Origin: Paramecium sonneborni
Taxonomy: Eukaryota; Ciliophora; Oligohymenophorea; Peniculida; Parameciidae
Assembly: GCA_905182985.1 (NCBI GenBank)
Contig: CAJJDN010000031.1
Span: 156,508-220,507, forward strand
Direction: 5' to 3'
Length of the DNA stretch: 64,000 nucleotides
The position numbers were made by a program, and so were the translations under genes. Positions 1-13,536 of this stretch are shown piece by piece (position 1 is the first letter of the stretch; the number at the start of each line of letters is the position of its first letter). The notes below the pieces were generated by a model. It was given only the letters and a program-made list of their open reading frames with translations, was not told the DNA's origin and did not search any database.

Positions 1-2
1 TG

Positions 3-835
3 AACAAACATAAGAAAGAAGAAGAAAATAAGTCACTAAAAATGTTAAAACTTATTAATTGTTTCAGTCTCCTTAAAAAAGTTCAAGACTAGTTAGGAAA
101 AATAAATTTGAGATTAGTTCATAAAAATTGGGCAATTCAAGCTGTTGTTGTTCAGAATGTGGAAAAGAATCAGGTTTTAAATAAAGAATATTCAAAATTT
201 ATACATTTACTGAGACTTAATAAACAAAAAAAGAATAGTAAAAATAGTAATAAATATTGGATCGTTACAGAAATTCTAAATATATTAAAACCTTTAAGAA
301 ACTAGTTTATTGCTTACTTTTTATAATCAGATATAAATTAGTTTAAAATATAAGATATAGATAAAGATAAAGAATGAAAAAAGCATTTAAAACAAGAATA
401 GATAATCCAAGGATGACATTTCTTAATGTGTTAGAAATTGCCACAAAGTAATTTCATATAAGTCCTAAATTTAAATCTGCAACTAATTTTGATTATGTCT
501 TTAGCTAAAATGCTACAGCAGTAAATTCTCCTTAGGATTCAGATGATGATTATAATCATCTTAAGGCAGGAAAATCTTTCGTTAATAAATTTTCTTCAGA
601 TGAATAATGTATTCATAAGAAATTATCCAAATCTCAATAAAAACTATATTTTATAACTGGAACGAATTCAGTTTTAAATCAATATGTTACAAAGAAATTA
701 AACCAATCTAATTAAAAATTCAAGAATTAGTAATAATAATAAAAAATATTACCTCCATTACTTTCTAAGCATACTTCTCCAAGATAAAATTAATCTACTT
801 ATTTACCTAATATAAGGTTTAAATAGATTAATTGA
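3..835 (+). CDS. 3' part of a gene of unknown function
   Basis: A frame is open from base 3 and ends at TGA 833-835 if a 26-nt GT-AG intron at 305-330 is removed. Without splicing, the first exon would stop at TGA 375-377. The start probably lies upstream of the window, although an in-frame ATG exists at 42. The protein (about 268 residues seen) is rich in Lys, Asn and Gln, with a Gln run near the C-terminus. No domain is recognised. TAA and TAG occur in frame several times and are read as Gln. Confidence 0.6.
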
Positions 836-1216
836 AATTATTATAAACTTAAAATTTTGGTTATTGATTTCATAATTATGTATTAAATTCTAAAAATAAT
901 CTACGTTAATTGGATGGATCTTTCTAAACTCTTTTTTTCTAATGTATTAAGAAAAAATATGATTTATATTCAAATTAAAAATATTTATTTTTTAAACTTA
1001 TCGAAAAAAAGAAAAAGAATATTCGATTGGATGTTTGAAAGAATAAAAATAAAATATAATGATTTGATGGAAATTTGATTTTATTTATAGAGTATTACAT
1101 TAAGCCCTAATAATAATTAAGTTATTAGTTCTTGGAGACCAAAAATCATTAATGGTAGAGCTGCAAAGTTCAATCGATTAATTTTCGTGAATTTAAATAA
1201 GAATATTTTATCTTTA
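836..1216. other. Spacer between convergent genes
   Basis: About 380 bp of AT-rich DNA lie between the tail of the first gene and the tail of the minus-strand kinase. No open frame, repeat or RNA-like structure stands out. Confidence 0.5.
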
Positions 1217-2752
1217 TCACCAACCTTTTTCTTCATCATTTAATTTCTCTAATCTAAAATATTACTATGGTAAAATATCGTCATCAATTTAAGGCAAGTA
1301 CGGTAACATTTTTTTCTTTTCTGAAAGCTCTTACCAGTTTAATCCTTAGAACCATTTATGAGATTGGATATCTTTAAAGTCATTTTCAAATCCAATCCGA
1401 CTTTAAGCTTCACTTTATAGTAATCTAGTAATTAAGTCCTTACATTCACTAGATATCAAAGTAGTCTTAGGAAATTATAAGCTTCCTTTACAAAGCATTC
1501 TAATTGCTATATCATGATTATGATGATAAAATGGAGAAATTCCAACTACTAATTCATATAGTAAAATTCCTAAACTATACCAATCTGACATTCTTGTTAA
1601 ATCTCCTTAAAGAAGATATTCTGGTGCAGCATATTCAACAGTAAAATTGATTGCCTATCCTTTTTTATATTCCTAATATACTCTTAATCTTCCAAATCCA
1701 AAATCAGTCAATTAAATATATCCATTTTCATCAATTAGAATATTTTCAGGTTTTAAATCTCCATATATTATACCATTTTCATGTAATTGTGATAATCCTA
1801 ATGCTATTTATGCTATAATATATTTAGCTTACAGTTCTGAAAACTAATTAATTTCTGAAAGATGAGAAAACAAATCTCCACCTTTCACAAATTAAAAAAA
1901 AAATAGAACTTAATCTTACCAACCTATGCATAATTGCAATTTTTCTAAATATGTAGATTGAGAATAATTTTCCAAATGAAATTTCAATAAATTAAAATCA
2001 GTATTGTATGACTTAATACTTTTAAGAACTAAATATTAATTTTACTTTTCTATTTTTTAGTTTATCAATATCACTTTATTAAAAGAACCCTGAGCTATTG
2101 AGGCAATTTTTTAATAATCTTCTAATTATATTCTTAAATTTAAAGGATCATGAACATATAGGACACTTATATTTTAATTTTTAGTCTTTTAATGTTATGC
2201 AAACATCAAATTTATATATGATAATTAAAAATTATCAGGATACAACATTTATAATTTAGTTTTAGGATGTAGAGCTATTTATTTACCAAAATCAGATGTT
2301 GCATCATGTAAACAAAATTGGCCAAGTTCTTCATTTTCAACCAAATAAATCCTTAGACCATCTTTATTATTTAATTTAAGCACAATTGATAAGTAATAAA
2401 GAATAATATCTCTAAATTCTTGTGATTTGAAACGATAATCACTTTCTTATGGAACATGCAAAATAAATTCATAACTTGATCTCGAAACTGTTACACCAAA
2501 TATTTTATGAATTGATATCTTTCTTTTGATTGATTTTTTCTCAACATTATAAACATTTTCGCTTGATATAATAATTGTCCTTTATTATTCCGTATTTCTT
2601 TTATTTATTTTTCCTGTCAATCTTGAAAGTAAAACCATTTCTGACTATGAAGCCTGCTTTTTGAAAAATTTTTCATTGCTAATATTCAATACATCACTTA
2701 TTTGTAATTTTAATTATCCTAAATAGGACATTACAATTTATTGCTAATGCAT
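1217..2752 (-). CDS. AGC-like Ser/Thr protein kinase with N-terminal lipid-binding-like region
   Basis: The C-terminal half is a protein kinase domain: nucleotide loop with GSFNKV, a Lys in LVLKSI, the hinge-following KGGDLFSHL, catalytic loop [17 protein letters not shown], an APEYLL segment and [12 protein letters not shown]. The order and the KGGDLF segment fit the AGC group, but the usual HRD is YGD, so catalytic status needs care. The N-terminal 200 residues hold a possible PH-like fold ([14 protein letters not shown] followed by EFILHV); this is inference. No intron is needed from ATG 2752 to TGA 1217-1219, giving 511 residues. The frame stays open upstream to about 2930 without an ATG, so an extra 5' exon is possible. 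Confidence 0.85.
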
Positions 2753-3363
2753 ATTTTAAATTTATTATAAAATTATTTAATAATCTTCTAATAAATTTTT
2801 TAAAATATCCTTCTTCCAATATTATTCATATTTTTTGAATTAAGAATTCTCTTTTTGATATTATATTACTATATTTTGCTCAATTAAAAATTATGTTATT
2901 TTTTTATAAGTTAAAAACTTTAAAATTGTGAAAACAATTGATTTTAAAAAATGATATTTTTGGAATGCTTAGCATAAAATTTATTGCTCTAAAATTGATA
3001 TTTAGTAACTAAGTAGGCTTATTTAATATTTAATTTATTGAGGTTGATACAAAAAAAATATCAAATTTAATAGAAATGAAAAAAATAATTTTAGATTCTA
3101 TTTTTAATTTAAAATTTAATTGAATTAAGTTTAATGATATTTTCAGCCTTCTACTAAGAAGAAAAATAGAGAGAGATTTGAAAATTAGCAAAAACTTTTT
3201 GAAAGATCTTTTTAGAATATAAGTTAACTATTAATTTATAATGATTAAGTGATAAACTTTCAAATTAAATAATTCTTCAGTTTTGTGTATGTGTATGTGT
3301 ATAAAAGGATAGTCGATTTTACTTAGAAAATAAAAATAATTTGATTAAGTTTTATTTTAATTT
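2753..3363. other. Divergent intergenic region
   Basis: About 610 bp separate the kinase (-) from AGPS (+). The part up to about 2930 is open in the kinase frame and may hold its missing 5' end. The rest is AT-rich, with a short TGTGTA repeat tract at about 3283-3303. No promoter motif could be assigned. Confidence 0.4.
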
Positions 3364-5283
<1,920 letters not shown>

Positions 5284-5365
5284 AATATTTATGTGCATCA
5301 AATTATTTAAAACTAACAGTTAAAAGAATTTGAATTCAATTAATTTAAATATATTTTCTAAGTAA

Positions 5366-8312
5366 ATGAACAAGTCTGATACTCTTCACAATTAAGAAAA
5401 CATTGATCCAAATATAGTTCGCAATTCTGTTTCTCAATAAAAAATAATATCAAGAAGTTCAGGTTAAAAAACACCTTGGAGTGCCAAGTATATATTTTAA
5501 AAACATTTTTATTAGTACTGGAGAAATAAGTCATTCTACTAATGATGATATTGAAATCTCATGTTTTTAAGTAGGACCAACCAAATAATCATCGCTTTCA
5601 ACAAATTAAGCTGTAATATGCTAAACGAGATTAGAGTAATATTTGACTTCAAATAATGTTCCTGATATTTTATCATATTTAGATGAATTTGAAGATCTAG
5701 ATTGGGTTAAATCTAATTATTTAACTCATTTGATAGAACTTATTGTAAAATAAGAGAGAGAATATTTAAAATAAAGGATTGTTGGATTAACAGCGATATT
5801 GACTAGCAAAAATTATTTACTCAATAGATAAATTATCAAAATGATTTTCAGTGTGTCATCTAGAATTGGATCTTAAGAAGGATTCTATGCATTACATGAA
5901 ATACATCATCTTTTAGAAACAATGATATTTAAGGAAGAATTATAATAATATAATTAGATATAATATTTCCCACTTATTGTATATTGTCATACACATTAAT
6001 TAATATATTGGGGATTAGCAGCAGAATGTTGGGAATTATTGAAATTAAAATTAAACAGATAAATTGAAGAATCAGTTAAGGATGAATTTGAAAAAACTGC
6101 TTAGAAAATCTGTGATATGCTTTTAAGATAATTAATTGAATTAAGTAGTTCAAATGATTAATGGTATTAAATTTTCAATTAAGTTCTATATGAAGGTGTA
6201 ATCAATTTACATCCATCCGATATCTTTTTCAATAAATTAATTGATTATGCTTTCAGAAAGTCTTAAGTTTAAATGGCAGAATATCTACTAGTATTTATGA
6301 GAGATTAAGCCAAGATTCAACCTACCATTGTAACTATTAATACTATGATTGATTAATACTTCAAAAATAATTAGAAAGAAAAAGCTTGGAAAACATTTGA
6401 AAATCTTAAATTAACTTAAACAAAACCTGATAATTTTACTTACACTACTCTTATTAATGGATTAAAAAATTCAGATAATATGGATTTAAGATTGGCATTT
6501 TAATTATTTGATGAATACAAATAATCAAATTAACCAGATTAAATTATATATAATTGTCTTCTTGATGCTTGTATAAATGCTGGAGATTTGAATAGAGGAT
6601 TTTAGTTATTGAATGAAATGAAATAATCATAAACTATTCAATTAGATGAAATTACATATAATACATTAATAAAAGGATGTGGAAGAAAGAAAAGATTGAA
6701 TGAAGCAATAAATTTATTTGAAGAAATGAAATAAATTGGTATTAAACCAAATAGAATAAGTTTTAATTCATTACTTGATTCTTGTGTTAAATGTAATAAA
6801 ATGAATATTGCTTGGAGATACTTTGAAGAAATGAGAAAACAATATGGTATATTTCCAGATAATTTTACTTATAGTATTTTAGTTAATGGAATAAAAACGA
6901 ACCATTCTAATCGAGATGAATTATTGAGAGCTATTTCTTTATTGGAATAGATCTAAGAGACAGGATAATTTAAACCAGATGAAATTCTTTATAATTCTTT
7001 GATTGATGCTTGTGTAAAATTTAACGAGATTTAAAAAGGTATGGAATTATTTAAAGAGATGAAAAATAAATAAATTGAGCCATCATCTGTAACTTATGGT
7101 ATATTAATTAAAGCATATGGGAAAATGAATGATTTAAATGGAGCATTTAGAATGTTCGAAGAAATGAAATAAAAAAAGATACCAATAAATGATGTTACAT
7201 ATGGTTGTTTAGTTGATGCATGTGTTAGAAATGATAGATTGGATTAGGCTTTATAATTTATTGATTAAATGAAATCTTAAAATTTACCTATTAATACAGT
7301 GCTTTACACAACCATCATCAAAGGATTTTGTAAATTGAATTAGACTGAAGATGCGATGAAATATTTTAATTTAATGAAACAATCTTCAAAAACATATCCA
7401 AATCTCATTACGTATAATTCCTTATTAGATGGATTAGTAAAGAATGGATTGCTCAATTAAGCAGATAAATTATTTTAAGAATTACTTGAATCTAATATCA
7501 AACCAGATTTAATTACTTTTAGTACTTTATTGAAAGGACATTGTAGAAGAGGTAATATGAAAAGACTTAATGAAACAGTTTAAACTATGATTAATAATTA
7601 AATCACTCCTGATGAATCTTTATTATAATTGATTTTGGAATCTTGTCTTAATCAACAATAATTTCATAATGGTGTTTAAATATATGATTAATTTTGTCAT
7701 TAAATTCCTTAATCAATTTAATTATTATTAATAACAATCAGATTGCACAGTTAGGATAAGTAATTACTTTAAATAATTCCATTATTAAATAGATTAAATT
7801 AATTGATGAATGAAAATAGAATTTAACATTAATCTCTAGAATAAACAATTAATTCCTTATTATAAAATTAATTAGATGAATAACTATATCCAATAGTTAC
7901 AAATATAGTTATCATGGCCTTAAAGATGGATTATAATGTATATAATTTAGAAACATTAGTATCAGTGTAAAATTCTTAATTGATGAAATTATTATAAAAT
8001 ACTACTTAAATTCCATGTAATAAACTAGCTTAAATAATGGATGAATTATCAAATGAAGATTAGAATATATGTCGATAATATATAAAGAAAAATAGTAAGA
8101 ATGATTTGAAGGAACCTTTAAATGAATAATTTGGGTAAGTATTTTTATAATGTAACAATAATACTAAAAAGAGTAAACCATAAGAAAGATCATCTCCATT
8201 TAATAATGAAAACAAAGAGAATATGTATCATCCAAAGCGTTAGTATAATAATTATGGAAAGAATGATTTGAATGAATTCATGCCAAACAAGGGATATGCA
8301 AAAAGAAGATGA
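5366..8312 (+). CDS. Long pentatricopeptide-repeat (PPR) protein
   Basis: The middle of this 972-residue protein carries about ten 35-residue helical repeats with typical PPR starts such as PDNFTYTTLINGL, DEITYNTLIKGC, DEILYNSLIDACV and PDLITFSTLLKGHC. PPR proteins bind single-stranded RNA, mostly in mitochondria, so a role in mitochondrial RNA processing or stability is likely; the presequence is not obvious. The N-terminal 330 residues are helical and Gln-rich with no named domain, and the C-terminal 200 residues are Asn/Lys-rich. One intron (5488-5515, 28 nt) lies near the 5' end; without it the frame stops early. ATG 5366 follows AGPS by 82 bp. Confidence 0.92.
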
Positions 8313-8333
8313 TTAATTAATTAATATTATAAA

Positions 8334-9604
8334 ATGAATAATGATCAATCATAAGAAAATATTGACTAATATCTTCATTCTTTTGGAACATAGTAATCTA
8401 TACCAAATATACTGTAATAAGCTATTACTTAGGATTAACTTTTAGCTTAAAATGTTAGACTATTATAACAATTACATGAACAATAATCTTTTTTGAATTT
8501 ACAAAGTTTAATGTTACTAAACCCTATAGTTTAAACTTAAATGAACTAAGATAGTAAAAAGATAAAAAAATCAAATAAAACCATTTAAGTAATACCACCA
8601 GTTAATACTAAAGAAGATGGATAAAATCTATTGGATATAAAAGGAAATGTGAAAAATGCATATATAAAGAAAATAGTTTCATTGTTAAGTGTAGAAGGGG
8701 ATAAATTATTAGATGATGATTTTCAGGAGGATTTAGAGATTGAAAGTTGTTCAGATAATCAGAAACAAGATAAGTTGAATGGATTATTAAATTGTAACAA
8801 TGACTAAACTTAGATGAAATAAAAGGGTAAGTAAAGTGCAAAGATGTCAAGACTTAGAAAAAAGTTTTATATAAAATTGTTGGAGAAAAAAGTATAATAT
8901 AGTAAAAGTAACCAATAGGTTTCAGATTTAGATTAATAAATATCAGAATACAAAAAAACTACTCGTTAATCCTTTGAATATTTAACTTAAATTTTATAAT
9001 CACATCCAATTTTAAATAGTATGATAATTGGAAATTCTGCAGCAATAGATTAGGTTATGGAATGTTACAGTTCTGATTCAGCTTAATTGATATTGGATTC
9101 ATATATTGTAAAAATATTCAAATTAATATAAGATGAGATATGGTATTTGTGGGATTAAAAGAAGAGATTATTTTAAATATGCAGTAAAAAATATTTAAAA
9201 GAATTTCTTAAAAGGGAATTATGGTCTTTTATTAATGAGTTGGAATAAAGAGATACAGAATTGTATTTGAGAATCAATTATTTATAGATGATTAAGAGTT
9301 TAATAATTATGTGGAGATAGTAAAGAAAGAGGCTAAATTAGAAGATGATAATCAAGTGTATAAAATATTGGCAACAGTAGATAGAATGTTGAATCATCGA
9401 AAAATATCATAATAGTAAATTTATTAATAATTATTTTAAAGATTATTATTAAGATTCAATTAAAATATCAAAAATCTTAAAAATCTTTAATAAGAGGTAG
9501 AAGAAACATTAAATTAATTTACTGAATGCTTAAGCCCTATTTAGCATTTAGATTTCATTAAATAAATTGAGAAACTAGGTTTTTTAAATAGGTTTATAAA
9601 ATGA
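8334..9604 (+). CDS. Unknown protein, 415 residues
   Basis: The frame from ATG 8334 runs to TGA 9602-9604 with one 23-nt intron (9298-9320). The N-terminus is Gln/Asn-rich, followed by a charged stretch (residues 80-190) and a Trp-rich, helix-like segment (IWYLWDQKKRLFQ, ELWSFINELEQR) at about 265-310. No catalytic motif or membrane segment is visible. It starts 21 bp after the PPR stop and ends 34 bp before lipin. No family is assigned. Confidence 0.75.
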
Positions 9605-9638
9605 TTAATATAAAAGCATTTTTGTTTTCTATTAAATT

Positions 9639-10789
9639 ATGAAATCTATTTACAATAGCATAGCTAAAATTGGATATAAGACAAAAGTATTAATAAATAA
9701 TAAGTAGGCAGCTTTTTCAGGTGTGACTGATATTGTGGTTGTTGATTAAGGAAATGACAATTATTCTTCAACACCTTTTAATGTGAAATTTGGGAAATTA
9801 AAATTTTAAAATGAAAAATAAGAAATTCTTACAGAGAGTAAAGAATAATCAAATATTTAGTATTGCATATAAGAGAATAATCTGTGATAAAATAGATAAA
9901 GTTGATTAAAATAGAACTCGAAATAAATGGAGTTTAAAGAGATGACATTTAATTTTATTTAGATGATGATTAAATTGGACATTTTGCATATCATGAAGAA
10001 GAAGATATTATTGAACTTAAATAGATATATCATAACTAAAATAAATAAAATTAGAATTAATAAAAATAGTAGGAAATCAAATTGTCTAATTTATCATAAT
10101 ATATTGTATTATCAAGAGTACCAATTAATAAAACTATAATTAGTATGAAGTTGAATAATGGAATAAACAGACTAATATTCAATGTAAATTGCAAGAGATT
10201 AGGATTATAATAAATAGAATGTGAATTATATAAAATAGAGCAAAATCAAAAAATTTTTATAAGTGATATAGATGGAACAATAACAAAATCACCAACTAAG
10301 GGAATGATAATGTCTACATTTGGTAAAAATTACACTTAAGATTATATTTGTTAATTTTATAGTAAGCTTGTTGAAAAGAACTATTTGATTTTATACATGT
10401 CTGCAAGATCAATGGTATAATATGAGAAAACAAAAGAATATTTACTACGTTAATTTTAAGATGAAATCTAATTACCTTTTGGTCCATTGATATTGTCACC
10501 TTCAAAATTATTTGAAGCATTTACTATTGAAGTGATTAAGAAATAAACTGATATTCTTAAATCAGAAATGTTAAATGATTTAATATATTCAATAGGAATA
10601 ACTGGAACAATTCAAGGAGGAATGGGGGATAAAAAAAATGATATTGAGGCATATAAAATGGTTAATATAAATTAAAATAGAATTTTACGTATTAATAAAA
10701 AAGGAGAATTATTAAGAGTGAATGAAGAAAATAAACAGGAATAGTATACAATGAAAGAATTCATTTAAAAAATTGATGAAATATTTTGA
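9639..10789 (+). CDS. LPIN: Lipin, phosphatidate phosphatase
   Basis: Lipins remove phosphate from phosphatidic acid to give diacylglycerol at the ER. The N-terminal NLIP domain is clear (MKSIYNSIAKIG, SGVTDIVVV, TPFNVKFGKLKF). The C-terminal LNS2/HAD phosphatase domain starts at about residue 195 with ISDIDGTITKS, the DxDxT catalytic motif, and continues with YLILYMSARS, PLILSPSKLF and GMGDKKNDIEAYK. One intron (9838-9860, 23 nt) joins the halves of NLIP. At 375 residues it is far shorter than animal lipins (about 900); the long middle linker is almost absent. The stop is TGA 10787-10789. Confidence 0.95.
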
Positions 10790-11577
10790 ATTTATATTAA
10801 ATATTATTTAATTAATTAAATGCATAAACTTAATATTCATATTAAGAGATATTAAGCTTAAGATTTATTAACTAGTAATTTAATTACTATAATGGCCATT
10901 TCAGATTTTGTAAAGTGAATTTAAGGAATAAATAAATGCTTGTAGATGAAACTCTAGATATTGTTATAAAAATGATGGTGGACCTACTATTTTTAAATAA
11001 ATTAAAGTTGATTATTCTACTACATCATTTATTTTACTAATAGCCGAATTATATTGAAAATTTTTGAATTACTTACTTAGACCAACTAGGATCAATTAAT
11101 GAATTTATTAAAATTAAAGTTTACTCCATCATGATTGTAAATGGATGCTTTAAAAGAGAGAACTAAATTATTTTTATAAACAAGAGCTATTAAAAGAGTT
11201 TAAAGAAAGTGGAATGTTAGGAGAGTCTGAACTCAGTTAATAAATATAAAACAGGAAGCGATTTAAGAATTCAGTATATTTTAAATGTAATAAAAAGGGA
11301 ATAATCAGTTAGTATTATTGATAGAAGTGTAAATTGCTATTCTAAAAATATTAGCAATAAAGGTTTTTAAAGATTCTATAGCTTTAATTAGCACATTAAA
11401 TCAATTCTCAATAACTCTGAGTAGATTGAAATGGGTTATAAATACAGTGGTTTAAATCAAGTTAAAGAAGAATTCAGACCCAATCTTAAACATCATATAT
11501 TAGAATAAAGTAATTCAATATCAATATTCCTGTAGCTTTACTACAGAGACTGCAATAATAATTTTGAGAAGATATGA
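10790..11577 (+). pseudogene. Unresolved, probably decayed coding stretch
   Basis: Base composition in several segments looks coding, but no single gene model works. One frame near 10900-11055 gives a Cys-containing peptide (SRYCYKNDGGPTIF) broken by an in-frame TGA and ended by another. A second frame gives an ORF from ATG 11131 to TGA 11575-11577 (148 residues, including GFQRFYSFNQHIK). A third frame from ATG 11141 stays open into the next gene if a 21-nt intron (11216-11236) is removed. These frames overlap, so at most one is real. Either the locus is a pseudogene or base errors hide the true frame. Confidence 0.3.
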
Positions 11578-11851
11578 TATGATTAAATTAGAACCAAAAT
11601 AAGAATAAATGGCAAATAGACACTTAGATATGGAAAATTACATATATATAATTAATCAAGTCAATATTTTAAATTCAACTAATTTTTATTAATTTTATGT
11701 TTAAGCTTTTGGATTTATTAATTTTTTGTTTTTCCTTTAAATTAAATATTAAACCAATAACAAGACAACTTCTATTTAAATATTAATTGATTATTTCATT
11801 TACTCATATAATCAAAATAAAGAATCTAAAATAATTTTATTATTAAGAGTA

Positions 11852-12617
11852 ATGAATCGAATTATTATTACAGAAATTGGAGACTCAATTAGAAAAGATC
11901 TCAAAGACGATTGTAGTCCAAATGATTACAATTTTACAACAAGTAAACGACATCTTCGCTTTAAAACTAATACTAGTGAATCTACAGTTGAATTGAAAAG
12001 GTAAACTACAATTAATCCACTTTTATATCAAAAAGAACTAGTTTCTATTGCTTAGACTAAACTATATAATAAAGCTAAGCTTTCCCTTTAAGGGTAAACT
12101 TAATAACTTAAGAATTGTATTTAAGAAGATCTCAATCTACCAAAAAAGAGTTCTTACTTAAATAAGAATTTAGATAAATTAGTACATAAAATTATGGATA
12201 AATAAGGTATTTACAATATTTTTAAAAGATTGAGATTAATTTACAAAGCGAAAAAGTTAGTTACTTAGATAACTTATGTTAATGAAATAGAGTGATAGAA
12301 GTAAATCAAATTACACTTTAGCTTTCAAAGATAATGAGAAAACATAAACTATCCTTCAATGTAGATCGATTGTAAATGCTGAAGGAAAATTAGAATAATT
12401 GTAGAGAAGATTTCAAAGGCAAAGTTAAGCTGATTTAAGAATGAGACAAAGATTAGCTAGTTATTTAGAATAAAGTTAAGAAAATAGTTAGAGTAGATTT
12501 AATATAAATTACTCAGGTTTTACGATTTAAAGAAAAGAGTTAATAAATAAAAGTAACTCTCAAATAAGAATTAGAATGTAATAAAATTATTGTAATAAAC
12601 AAATAAATACTGATTGA
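11852..12617 (+). CDS. Unknown protein, tandem paralogue A
   Basis: The start MNRIIITEIGDSIRKDLK matches the start of the next gene (MNRLLITELGDTMRSEMK). One 28-nt intron (12207-12234) falls at the same place as the intron of the neighbour. After it both proteins share a basic helical segment (KRKSQLL here) and SIVNAEGKLEQLQRRF. The frame ends at TGA 12615-12617, giving 245 residues. It is Lys/Gln-rich and probably coiled-coil near the C-terminus. There is no signal peptide or known domain. ATG 11852 was chosen because it aligns with the paralogue's start, although the frame is open upstream. Confidence 0.75.
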
Positions 12618-12646
12618 TATATATATTAATATATAATATATATAAA

Positions 12647-13502
12647 ATGAATAGACTTTTGATTACAGAATTAGGGGATACGATGAGAAGTGAAATGAAA
12701 AGAGATTTAACTAAACCTAAGAAATCAAATAGATCTAATTTAAAATCTTAATTGCCAGAAATAAAGAATAATTTTGGTAGTTCTGTTTTCTTAATGGAAA
12801 TGGAAAAAACTTAGAATCCTCTTTATTAAAAAAGTCTTTCTGATTAAGCTCTTTTAAATCTGTCTAAGGTTGCCAATCTTTCTTTGTTTGGGCCAAAAAA
12901 TAAACAGAGTTTAGAGAATCATTTAAGAGAAGATCTATAAATAAAGAAGTAAAAAGATTATTTGAATATATGTTTAAATAAATAAGTAGATAAAATTATT
13001 GATGATAAAAGTATTTAATTAGAAATAATAAATAGATTTAATGAGTAAAAGGAAAAGATAATTATTGAATGAATTAAAGAGATTAGAAGGAAAGGAGAAA
13101 TTGAAACAGTTTTATAAAATAGTAACTGAATAATCATAAGTGAGTTCAATAATAGAAGATATTGATAGGGAAAATAAATTAATGTCGATAGTAAATGCAG
13201 AGGGAAAATTATTATAATTAAAAAGAAGATATGAAAAGAAATAATAGGAAGAAGAGAAAATGAAAGAATTAATAAAAATGAATTATTGTAAATTTAAGGA
13301 CAATTAGATTATGAACATAGAAGCATTGAAAATAATGGAGCATGAAGATATGGAGAATGATGTAAAGGATATTTTCATGAATAAAGATTAATCAGAAAAG
13401 CGATTTATAGAGAGAATGAATGAGAAACATATAAAGAGAAATGAATAGATTTGGAAATAGCATCACTTTCCTAAAAAACACAGGAAATGGCTATCAAAAT
13501 GA
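12647..13502 (+). CDS. Unknown protein, tandem paralogue B
   Basis: This is the paralogue of the preceding gene, 30 bp downstream on the same strand. It shares the N-terminal MNR-ITE-GD signature, an internal Leu-rich stretch, the intron position (13011-13035, 25 nt) and the segment SIVNAEGKLLQLKRRYEKK. It has a longer, charged C-terminal tail (EKRFIERMNEKHIKRNEQ) and ends at TGA 13500-13502, 276 residues. The two copies are diverged in sequence, so the duplication is old rather than an assembly effect. Function unknown. Confidence 0.75.
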
Positions 13503-13536
13503 TTAAAATATATAATAAAATAAAATTGATAAAAAA

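Noticed and set aside
3283..3303. TGTGTA tract as a possible telomere-like repeat
   Set aside because: It is short, internal and does not match the G4T2/G3T3 telomere unit known for Paramecium.
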